Under the pieces are notes generated by a model, which saw only the letters and a program-made list of their open reading frames with translations, was not told where the DNA came from and ran no database searches. Both the position numbers and the translations under genes were made by a program. From DASVVT01 sp036386415 (lineage in GTDB: Bacteria; Acidobacteriota; Blastocatellia; Pyrinomonadales; Pyrinomonadaceae), in contig DASVVT010000008.1 of assembly GCA_036386415.1 (NCBI GenBank), positions 9,105 to 73,104 of the forward strand: a DNA stretch of 64,000 nucleotides. Reading direction: 5' to 3'. Numbering within the stretch: position 1 is the stretch's first letter; every line of letters begins with the position of its first letter. Below, piece after piece: positions 33,561-42,859 of the stretch.

Positions 33561-33598
33561 GGTCTGTGCTTCGCAGGCGGTTCCGGCGTCCATTCGTT

Positions 33599-34270
33599 TT
33601 ACGGCGCGGTGGATGCAGGCGTCTTGTCTGTCCTCTTTGATCGCGAGGTGCGTTCGACGTGTCTGGCGCTTCCCCAGGAGGCGAGGGTTGCCGGATCTTC
33701 TACGAAGACATTACGCATGATCGGGTCTAGTTGGCGCAGAACGTTCATACCGCCTTGAACTAAATCTTTGATGGCGGCGGTGGCGGCGACTCTTGTTTCT
33801 TCGCTCTGAATCATTTGATCGACCGCCTGCTCGAAATTAGTTATGAGAGTTGAAAGGTTGTCGATAAAGTTAGCCGGTAGGCCACGCCTGATGAATTCTA
33901 TTCTGATGGGAGCAGCGTCGGCTGCGATGGAGCGTGCCAGGCTCAACAGGTCTTGATCTTTAAGCCTGCTCGGAACGCGAAACTTGTCGGACATTCCGGG
34001 CGTCGGCAGCGATTTTGCCGTGCGGCTGATACCTTTGAGAAGTGCGTGTAATGCGGCACGCCTGACTTCTTTGATCGTGCCACCTTCTCTGGCGGCGCGT
34101 AGGCCGGAAGATTGTGCGCTGGAATGTTTGTTTGTCTGCTCGATGATTTCATCCAGGCGCGTGAAAAGTTCGTTAGCAATTGTTTCAGTCGGGATACGTG
34201 CGGCGTGGTTGTTGCCGAACTCCTGCACACGAAGAAAAGCTTCGTACTTTCGAGTTTGCGTGTCCTTCAT
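33599..34270 (-). CDS. Helical protein, unknown function
   Basis: A 223-residue, mostly alpha-helical, soluble protein with no signal peptide or membrane segment. A strong AGGAG site precedes the ATG. Blocks such as TRKYEAFLRVQEFGNNHAA and FIRRGLPANFIDNLSTLITNF are protein-like and look conserved in style, but I do not recognise a family. The C-terminus is basic and Ser/Thr-rich. It is followed upstream by a gene-poor AT-rich kilobase. Confidence 0.65.
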   Translation of the reverse strand: MKDTQTRKYEAFLRVQEFGNNHAARIPTETIANELFTRLDEIIEQTNKHSSAQSSGLRAAREGGTIKEVRRAALHALLKGISRTAKSLPTPGMSDKFRVPSRLKDQDLLSLARSIAADAAPIRIEFIRRGLPANFIDNLSTLITNFEQAVDQMIQSEETRVAATAAIKDLVQGGMNVLRQLDPIMRNVFVEDPATLASWGSARHVERTSRSKRTDKTPASTAP

Positions 34271-35309
34271 GGTTTTTCTCCTGGTGTAAGGTAAAAGGCA
34301 CTTGTCAAGGAAGCTAAACAGCGAGGGTTTACTCTAAACGTGAACAATATAGCCCTGATGATAGAACCTATCAGGCGACGCGCATTATATCCCGTCAATT
34401 TTAGGTGCAAGGAATCTTGTAATTTTAAGCAAAGTCACCAAGAGGACGGTGATCATAGGTCTGCATGACACGCTGACTCAATTTCAGAGGGGTAGCGACC
34501 GTTGAGGAGTCGCGTGTGGCGGCTTTGACAGATCAAGAAGAGAACATAAGGACAATATAAACAACTCTTACGCGCTACATAAAACTTTCCAAAAGTAATA
34601 AGAGGTCGGCTTAATTTTCAACCTTCTCAAAAGGTCCTCAACACTTCTTCACAGGCTTGCAATTCACTTCGAAGAACTTTTCAAATTCTATCCTCAAGTA
34701 CACACGCTCCATAACGTGTTTCACACCTGCGACTAGAAAAATCGTATCTGAAATCAAAAAAATTTACGCTTGCACCAATACAAATTGAGTTGCAATCTTA
34801 TCTTTTACACGCCCAATGACAAAGATTGTAAGTACAATCACAGAGTCCAACCTTGAAATAGCGGAAAAGACATTGGTTATGATAATGTTCACCCTTGCAA
34901 TCGTGTTGTTAACTGGTGTAACCACAAGGTTCACAACTTCGATCACGTTGCAAGCAGTCGCAAATACAAAGTTCACAATTGCAATTAAAACTTATATACA
35001 TGCGGTAACAAAGATTGTAACTACAACTGCGCCGATCAAGTCCGAGCTAATACTTAACACCCCGGCTGCAGCAACTCGCATGCATGCGATAACTACTTTC
35101 GCACCTAAAGTCGTTACTTTCGCGTTAGGGACGCCAAAAATCCTATTATGGACGGTAAGTTTAATGTCGGAGGACTCTTTTTAGGAGGCAACCATTCTGA
35201 AATGCCGCGTGGCGCAGGTGCGGCATATGATGCGGTTCAAATTTAGGCGGCTGACAGAGCGAATGAGCCTCTATCAGCCGCCCGTGCTCTTTATGAAAGG
35301 AATTAACCG
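34271..35309. other. AT-rich gene-poor kilobase with repeated palindromic words
   Basis: No convincing gene was found. An open frame at 34816-35184 (+) is Thr/Ile/Val-rich and lacks a ribosome-binding site, and the opposite strand is open too. Two near-identical palindromic sites occur: attgta-ag-tacaat (34825-34838) and ttgta-ac-tacaa (35015-35026), each preceded by acaaag. gttcac words recur at about 34888, 34929 and 34972. catgcggtaac/catgcgataac occurs twice. Composition differs sharply from the flanks. Confidence 0.5.
35246..35282. promoter_or_regulatory. Hairpin upstream of the nuclease gene
   Basis: ggcggctga (35246-35254) and tcagccgcc (35274-35282) form a perfect 9-bp stem ending 27 bases before the ATG. 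It could act as a leader hairpin or as a terminator of upstream transcription. Confidence 0.4.
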
Positions 35310-36359
35310 ATGAGACGTTTTCCAGCGATCCTGACAGTCATAATCTTTTGCTCACTCGTCGCCCTGGCGCAGAACAACGTCCAGGTCGTTATAGAAGGCA
35401 AAGTGGTGCGCGTTGCCGATGGCGACACGATTACTGTGCTGGACAATGGAAATAAGCAGCACCGCATACGCTTTCAAGGCATCGACGCGCCCGAATCCAA
35501 GCAGTCATTCGGCCAAAAGTCTAAACAGAACCTCTCGGATTTAGTCTTCGGCAAGCAGGTCACTATCATCTACTCGAAGATGGACAAATATCGCCGTGTG
35601 GTTGGCAAAGTCATGTTGGACGGGAAGGATGTCAACATAGAGCAGATCAAAGCGGGCATGGCGTGGCATTATAAGAAGTATGAGGACGAGCAGCCCCCAG
35701 AAGATCGAGTATCTTACGCGAAGGCTGAACATGAGGCGCGGGCTGCAAAGCGCGGGCTATGGCAGGAGCCGAACCCGACACCGCCCGGCGAGTACAGGCA
35801 GAAGGTGAAGCTTGATAGGTGGGGGACGCCGCCGCCGGAAGGGACGGTCATCGGCAATAAGAGCAGCAAGAAGTATCACCGCCCAGACTGCCCCGGATAC
35901 CGCGACATGGCGGAGAGGAATCGAATCTTTTTCAAGACGGTCGGAGAGGCGGAAGCAGCCGGGTACAAACGCGCCGGGAACTGCCCGCCAGAGGGGATGA
36001 GGACAGAGACGGTTGCGAAATCAACGCCTGCCACCGCAAAGTCCACGACAGCGCCCGCGACGGAGGAGGAAACGGACGAGGATGAAGAGGAAGCTTCCTC
36101 GCCTGCAACGATTAAAGCCGATCCTGTTTTATTTCCGCCCGACAATCGTCCGCTGCTGGCCGGCAAGTCTCAGCAGAGTTCTGCGAATGCTGGCGCATCG
36201 CAGGAGCCGATCATCGGCAACAAGAACAGTAAGAAGTATCACTTGGCGAACTGCCCTGGGTACAATCAAGTGTCAGAGAAGAACCGCGTCACCTTCAAGA
36301 GCGCGGAGGAGGCGGAAGCGGCAGGTTACACGAAAGCGAGCAACTGCCGGCAGCCTTAA
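35310..36359 (+). CDS. Secreted thermonuclease-family nuclease with two C-terminal Cys/His repeats
   Basis: 349 residues: a signal peptide (AILTVIIFCSLVALAQ), then a staphylococcal-nuclease domain (residues ~25-150). The domain shows VVRVADGDTITVL, HRIRFQGIDAPESKQ and YRRVVGKVMLDGKDVN, with catalytic Arg/Asp/Glu present. After a short linker comes a ~45-residue module IGNKSSKKYHRPDCPGY...AGYKRAGNCP, then an acidic Ala/Thr-rich linker, and the same module again at the very end (IGNKNSKKYHLANCPGY). Each copy keeps a His-Cys-Cys pattern like the Ada-type metal-binding domain seen on other secreted nucleases. Likely an extracellular or periplasmic nuclease. Confidence 0.9.
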   Translation: MRRFPAILTVIIFCSLVALAQNNVQVVIEGKVVRVADGDTITVLDNGNKQHRIRFQGIDAPESKQSFGQKSKQNLSDLVFGKQVTIIYSKMDKYRRVVGKVMLDGKDVNIEQIKAGMAWHYKKYEDEQPPEDRVSYAKAEHEARAAKRGLWQEPNPTPPGEYRQKVKLDRWGTPPPEGTVIGNKSSKKYHRPDCPGYRDMAERNRIFFKTVGEAEAAGYKRAGNCPPEGMRTETVAKSTPATAKSTTAPATEEETDEDEEEASSPATIKADPVLFPPDNRPLLAGKSQQSSANAGASQEPIIGNKNSKKYHLANCPGYNQVSEKNRVTFKSAEEAEAAGYTKASNCRQP

Positions 36360-36542
36360 GGACGCACGCTATAAATATTTCTCCTCCTCTTCAAAAAAAA
36401 GTGAAGAACTCATCCACCTCAGGCGAGGCGTAATATATTGTGCGGAATGGGTGACGATCAAGTGATGACTGACGAAAAAGTGGCGCACATGATTTACTAT
36501 TTGTTTGGGTTGATGCTGTTCTCTCTCTCTGCCTCAATCCGG

Positions 36543-36731
36543 TCACTTCATACACCCGTCGCACCGTCCGGCCATTACTTTTCTCTTCTGGCTACCTGAA
36601 CAATTCTGGATGTAGCCAGCACAGTTCCCGCGCCACGCACAATTTGCAGCAACGGCAGAGGGCACATGACAGCCAAAGCAACAACGCTCGGCATTGAAGC
36701 GATTAGTTAGTGAATATGTTGCTACCGGCAC
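36543..36731 (-). CDS. Small Cys-rich ORF, doubtful
   Basis: 62 codons from a GTG overlapping the end of the next gene by ten bases. It contains eight cysteines, including CCFGCH, which would be a haem c motif if the protein were exported, but it lacks a signal peptide. No clear ribosome-binding site. It may be a remnant. The flanking 36360-36542 shows nothing recognisable. Confidence 0.3.
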   Translation of the reverse strand: MPVATYSLTNRFNAERCCFGCHVPSAVAANCAWRGNCAGYIQNCSGSQKRKVMAGRCDGCMK

Positions 36732-37264
36732 TTGAATATGCGCGCGCGCCTTCCATGTGTGAGAGTAAATGTGCCTATCGTCTGCCGGGTCGCTGTAATG
36801 GTGATGGTTAAGCTCATCGTCGTTCCGTTAACGTGGCCTGTGTAGGTGGCTGGTACGCCGTCCATTTCTCCTTCACGCACCGGGCCGGGGCGCTCTCTGG
36901 TGTGAGAACCCTGAGCTTTGAAGTGGCCGCTGCCGTCCGGTTTGATTGGTTGGTCAATGCTGCCGTGGGCGCAATCGTACTCGATGGCTGCGCCGCTCTG
37001 TGTCACCTCCATGCTGATGTGATTGCCTCCCCAGATTCCCGCCGGAATATTGTTCGTCTGCTCGGTAGGTATGGTCTTCATCATGGTGTGTACAGAAGTC
37101 CCGCTCGGCCAGAGCGCAGCTAAGAGAAGAAGAAAGGCGGCGGCTAACGTAACACTCAGAGGGTTGATGCTCACTGCCGCTATTATAGTCGTAATACCAG
37201 GAGGGATCAAAAGAGAGGTAGGCGATGATCCGCGGACGTGCCACACGAAACAGCCCCTTTTCAT
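36722..37264 (-). CDS. Putative secreted protein, unknown function
   Basis: Up to 180 residues. A hydrophobic segment LSVTLAAAFLLLLAALW lies ~35 residues in, so the true start may be an internal GTG near 37174, giving a normal signal peptide. The mature part has GIWGGNHISMEVTQSGAAIE, YDCAHGSIDQPI and ATYTGHVNGTTMSLTITITA. This is a small beta-rich pattern I associate with uncharacterised Acidobacteriota proteins. No catalytic motif is evident. Confidence 0.6.
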   Translation of the reverse strand: MKRGCFVWHVRGSSPTSLLIPPGITTIIAAVSINPLSVTLAAAFLLLLAALWPSGTSVHTMMKTIPTEQTNNIPAGIWGGNHISMEVTQSGAAIEYDCAHGSIDQPIKPDGSGHFKAQGSHTRERPGPVREGEMDGVPATYTGHVNGTTMSLTITITATRQTIGTFTLTHGRRARIFKCR

Positions 37265-37419
37265 CTCATTTCGTGTCGGTTCATGGATCGTTTGTCCACC
37301 TTGTTGTATTCCGCAACCTGTTAGAACAAGCTCTATACAGTATAGATGCTAACAGCGGCAGTGAATGGTTTAGGAGACCAGATCACTGCCGCTGCTGCCC
37401 TTTCTACGGGGAAGATTCT

Positions 37420-40400
37420 CTATCGGTTGTAAGCTGACGCGATGGGTTTATCGGTAGCCGTCCCGAACGGATCGATGACCACTCCTGTCGTGCTTCGGTT
37501 CGTGTACCAGTAGGTATCACTCGGTCGGAACACACCCAGATCGGTCTTACCATCTCCGTCGTAATCTGCCGCGACCGGAATGTCACCTGCCTGCCCCCAT
37601 TGCGAGCCGATGATGCCTCCGCCGCCACTCTTCAGGACGTACCATGTGCCGTTCGACGGTCTCCATACCGACAAGTCTGTCTTACGGTCACCGTCGTAGT
37701 CTCCGGCTACAGTCACGTCTGTATCTGCACCCCACTGACTGGCCGCCCACGTATTCCCGCCGTTATAGAGGATATACCAAGTCATCACTCCTCCTGAGCG
37801 ACGAATCACGGCGTAGTCGGCCTTCCCGTCTGCGTTGTAATCCCCGACCACAGGCTTATCTCCGCTTGCGCCAAACTGTGCGACATCGTATGTAGTGAAG
37901 TTCGAAGAACTCTTCAGGATGTACCAGAGACCCTGCAAAGCGCCCTCCATCGGACGGTAGATGGCGATGTCAGCCTTGTTGTCGCCGTCGAAGTCGGCAG
38001 GCGTGGGGATGTCTGTCGAAGCGCCCCAGGGAACGGTCAGATCGCCGCCCACATGCTTGCTGATGTACCAGGTGCCGTTGCGATAGACGGCGAAGTCTGT
38101 CTTGCCATCGCCATCGTAATCGGCTGGTACGATCTGGTCGCCAAGACTCGTAGATCCCCAGTACCGCTGGACGTGCGAGCCGCCGGGCGAAGAGCTTGGT
38201 ACAGCATCCCAGAGGCCGGTAGTGCCATTGAAGTTAGAAAGGTCGCTCTTGTTGTCGCCGTCGAAATCAAACGGCGCGCGCACGGGTGCGAGCGGGGCCT
38301 GGCATGCGAAGGTCGCAACCTGCAACGTGAATGCTCTCACACTGCCGGTGTCTTGCGCCGCGTTGTCGCTGACGTTGATCGTCCACGTGCCGTTCGGATT
38401 CTGGCCGTCAAAGGCCGACATCGGGTTGTTCGGCGAGAAGTTGCCTGAAACCGGCGCAACGCTGGCTCCCTCAACCGAGGGGAATCCTCCCTCGTCATCC
38501 AGCAACATCTGGCAGATGTTGTTGCCGCTGAAACCATTCACTGACGCAGGCACACCGGGACGGTCGAAGATGGTCACGGTCGTGCCCTGCGGCGAAGTGA
38601 CTTTGATAATCAGGTCGCCGACCCAGGTGTGGTCAATACCGTTGGTTGTGCTGCCGATGGTTGCATTGCAGGATGTGCCGTCAACACGGAAGTTGAAATC
38701 GCCGATGTTGCCGGTCAGCCCGCTGACGACGACAGGAATGTTGACGCCCGCCGCGTTATTATCCGGGATCGCCACGGGTGCCCCGGTGTAGCTGATGCTG
38801 GTCGGCGCACCGGACGTACCTGTCATGAAGATGTAGGTGAGCGGGCCGTATGGAGTAGCTCCGTCCTGCAAGTTGAGCGTCACCGTCACCGGCGAGCCGC
38901 ACGCCGTGTTCGGATCGACCGTGAAAGTGAAGTTACGGAAGACCGCCGGATCACCGGCGCAGATCGCTCCGTAGTTCTGCTGCCCACTCGGACTAGTGAC
39001 ACCACCTGTGGCCTGCAATGTCCCGGCCAGCGCGGCGGTCGTGCAGGCGCCGGGACCGCCCGTGTTCTGCACGCCGAGAGCGACCGTCACCGTCTCACCC
39101 GGATCGAGCACGCCGTTAGCGCCCGCCGAGATGATGTTTTTGTTGCCATTGGCAATGATCACCATCGGAGTGATACAAAGATTCTGCGTCGTCGTGTTGC
39201 CGTTGGTGACTGCCACGCTGTTGGCGGTGGCCGTCGAGAAGCCCGCCTTTGTCGCAGTCACCGTATAGGTGTTCGGCGTCATCTTAGGCAGGGTGTAATT
39301 GCCGCTGGCATCCGTCGTTGTCAAGAAGCCATCGCTGGTCTTCACTACCGCATTCGCGACTGGCAGGCCCGTAGTGCAGTTGGTTACCGTGCCGGAGATC
39401 ATGCCCTTCGGGAAGGGCGTGCAGGGGCTGCCGAGATTGAACTTACCGACCTTGGTGAGCCAGCCGACGCCGCTTGTGGCCTGGCTGGCAGACGTATAGG
39501 TCTCGGTCGTGAACCAGTAGGAGCAGTCATCAGCCGGATCGAGTGACAGCGAGCTATAGTCGCCCCAACGCGAGCCGGTGTCGGTCTGCACGCCAGTGCC
39601 CGCGAACATCGTCTGCTCGCCTTGAGCCAGACCGCCCGACGGGTCTGTGGCGAATCTCGCCGCATAGCGAATCGAGGGGAAGACCGTACTGCTCGAAGCA
39701 GAGTAGCCGACAGCCAGGTCACCCGCCGCATTCATCGCGGCGCTGCCCATCCAGCGATGCGTCGTGTCGCCCGCCAGCCCGGCCCAAGTAGCCTGCTCGA
39801 AGGGCGCGTAGGGATTGACACCGGGATTTTTGCGGAACTGGTAGTAACGAATACCAGCGCGATAGTTTGCTAATGTCTGGTCTGCACCGACGTTGACGGT
39901 ATTTGTGACGACCAGCGATTCATACGAGCCGAAGTTGATGTACTGCAAACGATGCATCAAACGGTCGGAAATTGCATCCAGCCGCGCTGTGGTGTTGCTG
40001 GCTGGAGCTGGCTGCGGAACGGCGTCTCTGCCGGTCGGTGCTGAAGGATTAAAGGCCGCCACCGGAATACCGCCTCCCGGCACAGCCGCGCTCTCCGGTC
40101 GCTCAGTGAAAGTTGAATTAGCAGGAGTGGCAAAGTCTGCATGGAAGTCGAAGATACGCATGCCGTCCGCCGGATCACCGAACTCGTTGGCCGTAAAGTA
40201 TGCGAACGGACAGGGCGCGCCTGGCGGCGGCGGCCTCACGCCATCCATGTCCGCAGGCAACATGCCTGCCTGCCCTTCCGGGAAATTAGCGAGATTCCGG
40301 TTGAAGTAGATGAAGCTGGCTGACGGGTCGCCGACCAGCATCTTCTGGCGGTCGAAAGCGAACACGCCGCCGCCGTCGAACGCCCCTCCGTTCAAGAACT

Positions 40401-41274
40401 GGTTGGTCGTCATGTAGTAGCCATCGGGCCAGACGCCTAAATGCGGGTAGTCCGGGAATTCATTGTTACCGTTGGAGACGTTGAAGTTGTAGAGATAATA
40501 CGCTCCTGTCGGGTCAGGCGTCTGCGAGATAGCGATTTCCTCGAAGTATGGCGGAGTCGTGTCGCCAAAGGGGAAGCAGAACTGCGAGAGCATCCAGCGG
40601 TCGGCCATCGGGTCGTACAGAGCGACGGGGTCGCCGCCGTCCTGATCGCCGCAGGGTGCGCCGAGCGCCGTGAAGACGCTGCTGAATTTCCGGGCCGGGA
40701 TCAGAGGATTGCCTGCCTTATCAAAGATGCGAATGCTCAGGTTGATGACCTGCACGTAGTGGTTCGGGCCGACATCGCCTTCTGTATCCGGTGGGGAGAG
40801 CCGGAAGCCGAAGAGCGTCGCGTTATCCGCATTGCTGTTGCCATCGAAGACCAGCGACGGAGTCGGCAGCACGGTCGGTATATTAACTAAAGATTGCTGC
40901 AACGCGCCATCAGCTTCAGGGGGGGCGAAGGGGCTGGCCCGGCGAATAAATTCGCGATTCTTTTCGTTAGCTTCCCGATCTTCTTTGCCGATTTTATTTA
41001 ACTCAGTTTGAGTGAGAGCGGGAGCCGCTGGCAGGTCACGTAATGCCGGAGATACGGCGAACCCTACGGCGCGCCTGGAAATGGGTTGCATCTGTGCCTG
41101 CGCCCCTGTGGGTTTTGAGAACTTGGTCTCGCCAGTCCCATCTAAAAGATTAGGGAGAAGCAGTTGGCCGTCCGGCGCTTGAACCTTCCTAAAGGCTTTA
41201 GCTGAATCAGGGGGGACTACGACCAGCGGTAGTAACATGGCCGTAAAAAGTAGTGCTACTAAATACCTTCTCAT
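37420..41274 (-). CDS. Large secreted multidomain protein (regulatory-like domain, P-domain, FG-GAP repeats)
   Basis: 1284 residues with a signal peptide and a strong GAGGAG site. Residues ~130-600 form a region of unknown fold (NHYVQVINLSIRIFDKAG, DRWMLSQFCFPFGDT), common in large secreted proteins. Residues ~620-700 are a carboxypeptidase-regulatory-like beta-sandwich (GMISGTVTNCTTGLPVANAV). Residues ~826-988 are a proprotein-convertase P-like domain (DHTWVGDLIIKVTSPQGT, NGTWTINVSDNAAQDTGSV). Residues ~998-1280 hold six FG-GAP/VCBS-type calcium sites (PADYDGDGKTDFAVY and variants). No protease domain is visible. Probable cell-surface or matrix protein; function unknown. Confidence 0.85.
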   Translation of the reverse strand: MRRYLVALLFTAMLLPLVVVPPDSAKAFRKVQAPDGQLLLPNLLDGTGETKFSKPTGAQAQMQPISRRAVGFAVSPALRDLPAAPALTQTELNKIGKEDREANEKNREFIRRASPFAPPEADGALQQSLVNIPTVLPTPSLVFDGNSNADNATLFGFRLSPPDTEGDVGPNHYVQVINLSIRIFDKAGNPLIPARKFSSVFTALGAPCGDQDGGDPVALYDPMADRWMLSQFCFPFGDTTPPYFEEIAISQTPDPTGAYYLYNFNVSNGNNEFPDYPHLGVWPDGYYMTTNQFLNGGAFDGGGVFAFDRQKMLVGDPSASFIYFNRNLANFPEGQAGMLPADMDGVRPPPPGAPCPFAYFTANEFGDPADGMRIFDFHADFATPANSTFTERPESAAVPGGGIPVAAFNPSAPTGRDAVPQPAPASNTTARLDAISDRLMHRLQYINFGSYESLVVTNTVNVGADQTLANYRAGIRYYQFRKNPGVNPYAPFEQATWAGLAGDTTHRWMGSAAMNAAGDLAVGYSASSSTVFPSIRYAARFATDPSGGLAQGEQTMFAGTGVQTDTGSRWGDYSSLSLDPADDCSYWFTTETYTSASQATSGVGWLTKVGKFNLGSPCTPFPKGMISGTVTNCTTGLPVANAVVKTSDGFLTTTDASGNYTLPKMTPNTYTVTATKAGFSTATANSVAVTNGNTTTQNLCITPMVIIANGNKNIISAGANGVLDPGETVTVALGVQNTGGPGACTTAALAGTLQATGGVTSPSGQQNYGAICAGDPAVFRNFTFTVDPNTACGSPVTVTLNLQDGATPYGPLTYIFMTGTSGAPTSISYTGAPVAIPDNNAAGVNIPVVVSGLTGNIGDFNFRVDGTSCNATIGSTTNGIDHTWVGDLIIKVTSPQGTTVTIFDRPGVPASVNGFSGNNICQMLLDDEGGFPSVEGASVAPVSGNFSPNNPMSAFDGQNPNGTWTINVSDNAAQDTGSVRAFTLQVATFACQAPLAPVRAPFDFDGDNKSDLSNFNGTTGLWDAVPSSSPGGSHVQRYWGSTSLGDQIVPADYDGDGKTDFAVYRNGTWYISKHVGGDLTVPWGASTDIPTPADFDGDNKADIAIYRPMEGALQGLWYILKSSSNFTTYDVAQFGASGDKPVVGDYNADGKADYAVIRRSGGVMTWYILYNGGNTWAASQWGADTDVTVAGDYDGDRKTDLSVWRPSNGTWYVLKSGGGGIIGSQWGQAGDIPVAADYDGDGKTDLGVFRPSDTYWYTNRSTTGVVIDPFGTATDKPIASAYNR

Positions 41275-41963
41275 ATTTAATCCTCCTCAGGGGGGTCAGA
41301 GTTGTGTGAATCGTCCCGGTGCGCTACGCAACCGGCTCGCTATCAAGAGCAGCGTTGTGATTACGTTCGGGATCAGACTCACGGGTAAATAGACTCTCGG
41401 AGAACAGAGGGAAAACCCCTCAGACCTTTCTCAAAGATTATCGGAAAGCAAGACGCCGCCATGTGCGGCGCAATAGCTGCCTTGCGCGCTCGACTTGTGT
41501 CTTAATGGAATTCGAGTTGCTGAAACTGAACGGCAGCAGGATCTACTTTGGAATTATCATTCCAAAGCAAACCTGGTGAAAAGGGCGACCACCCGTTTCG
41601 AGGACACTCTGATGGAAGACTGAATTCTGCGGAATGACAGATCAGAATGCATGTCGTGGCGGGGGGTGACCACATACTTTATCCTTCTAGAAGCAATGGA
41701 AAGTTAAATTACACAGGCTGGAATTGACTTTCAGTCAAGCTCAGCGTCCAGTTGAACGCACGCACACTATTTCACTTCTACGGAAATGTCAATGGTCAGT
41801 TGCTCGCCTCCCCCCGAGGCGATTCGTTCCCGGCAGAAGAAGCGAGCACTCCACGCGCATCACAGGACGCGGCACGAAAGGGTCCTCTATCTAAGCATTG
41901 TTACGCGTGGCGCGCGCGCGGAGCGTAACGTACCTTCCTTTATCCTGCGGCCTGGTGGCAGAG
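41275..41963. other. 689-base intergenic region with two palindromes
   Basis: It contains ctttggaat-tatc-attccaaag (41546-41567, perfect 9-bp arms) and ttgact-ttc-agtcaa (41725-41739). Both look like operators or hairpins upstream of the large secreted protein gene. No gene or known riboswitch was recognised. Confidence 0.45.
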
Positions 41964-42500
41964 CTACTTGAAGTTGCTCCGGTCGCAGTTTTTAAGCTCG
42001 CGAGGACACTCCATCTGTTGAAACCCGTAAAAGTCTTCGGGCACACCTTCAAAGGCGAAGAAGGCTCTCTTGATGGTGGGGAACTGCTTCAGCGTAGTCT
42101 CTAACTGGGCCATCAGTATCGTGCTGCCGCAACTAGAACTAGCGCTGGTGATGGTCTGGGCGATGTCTCGCAAATTGACGTAGGCGGTCTTGTTCTTGAT
42201 GTTCACACTGAGCAAGGCCGATTTCGTCTCTTCGGAGAACCATGAGAAGTAGCCCGCCGCGCGTTCTTTCTCGGTCGGGCCGGCGAGCAACTGCTCAAGC
42301 GCCGCTCTGGCGACCGCAGAGGTTTTGGGGATCGTCCTTGTCAACGGATAAACCTTGGCGCAGTCGTCAAAGCCTGCACCCATTTTGTTGTTCGAGAAGT
42401 AGACCTTGACCGTCATGGTTTGCTGAGTCTGACCGACAGCAAAAGAAGCCGTGAACATGAGCGGTAGGATTAATAGCGAAGCGAAAAGTTTCATGTGCAC
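41964..42500 (-). CDS. Exported GerMN-domain protein
   Basis: A 178-residue protein with a signal peptide (LFASLLILPLMFTASFAVG). It has one GerMN domain: VKVYFSNNKM, the TRTIPKTSAVARAALEQLLAG block, and NKTAYVNLRD followed by Q.ETTLKQFPTIK. GerMN was first seen in the spore-germination protein GerM and occurs widely in cell-envelope lipoproteins of non-spore-formers. Its role there is not established. GAGGT precedes the ATG. Confidence 0.85.
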   Translation of the reverse strand: MHMKLFASLLILPLMFTASFAVGQTQQTMTVKVYFSNNKMGAGFDDCAKVYPLTRTIPKTSAVARAALEQLLAGPTEKERAAGYFSWFSEETKSALLSVNIKNKTAYVNLRDIAQTITSASSSCGSTILMAQLETTLKQFPTIKRAFFAFEGVPEDFYGFQQMECPRELKNCDRSNFK

Positions 42501-42859
42501 CTCGTAGATTTAAGAGTATCTCATGAGACCGACGCGAGAAACTGGCAACAGGCAGATTCAAACAGGGATGGAGAGTCGCCAACGGGAAGCACTCTGCTCT
42601 GATTTCATGTCTCCTGGCATCCTGTCCATCCTGTCGATCTCTTGCTCCCGAGTCCTTCTCTAAACCGGGTTCTGTGTAAAGACAGGGAGAAGATAGAGCG
42701 CCGCGATGGCTGTGGCGCAGTTCATAGATGTGGGCGACTCCTCGGAACGGATTAGGCCAGAACCATAACGTTCTAATGTGAGTCCGCCGCCAAGTCAATG
42801 ATTATTCGTTAATCGTCAAAGAAAAACCGTCCGTCTTTTTGCGGCTCACGATTTACGAT
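42501..42859. other. Intergenic region between rsmD and the GerMN gene
   Basis: Nothing firm is seen. A pyrimidine-rich run of tcctg words (42608-42660) resembles one arm of a repeat element. Confidence 0.3.

Noticed and set aside
34816..35184. 122-codon Thr/Ile-rich open frame in the AT-rich region
   Set aside because: No ribosome-binding site, the opposite strand is equally open, and the DNA is internally repetitive; kept as a region of interest, not as a gene.
38629..39546. 305-codon open frame antisense to the large secreted protein
   Set aside because: Arg/His/Val-rich composition typical of shadows; the opposite strand encodes the P-domain and regulatory-like domain.
41275..41560. Cyclic-di-GMP or other riboswitch upstream of the large secreted protein
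   Set aside because: I compared the minus strand with the c-di-GMP-I core wording and found no convincing match.
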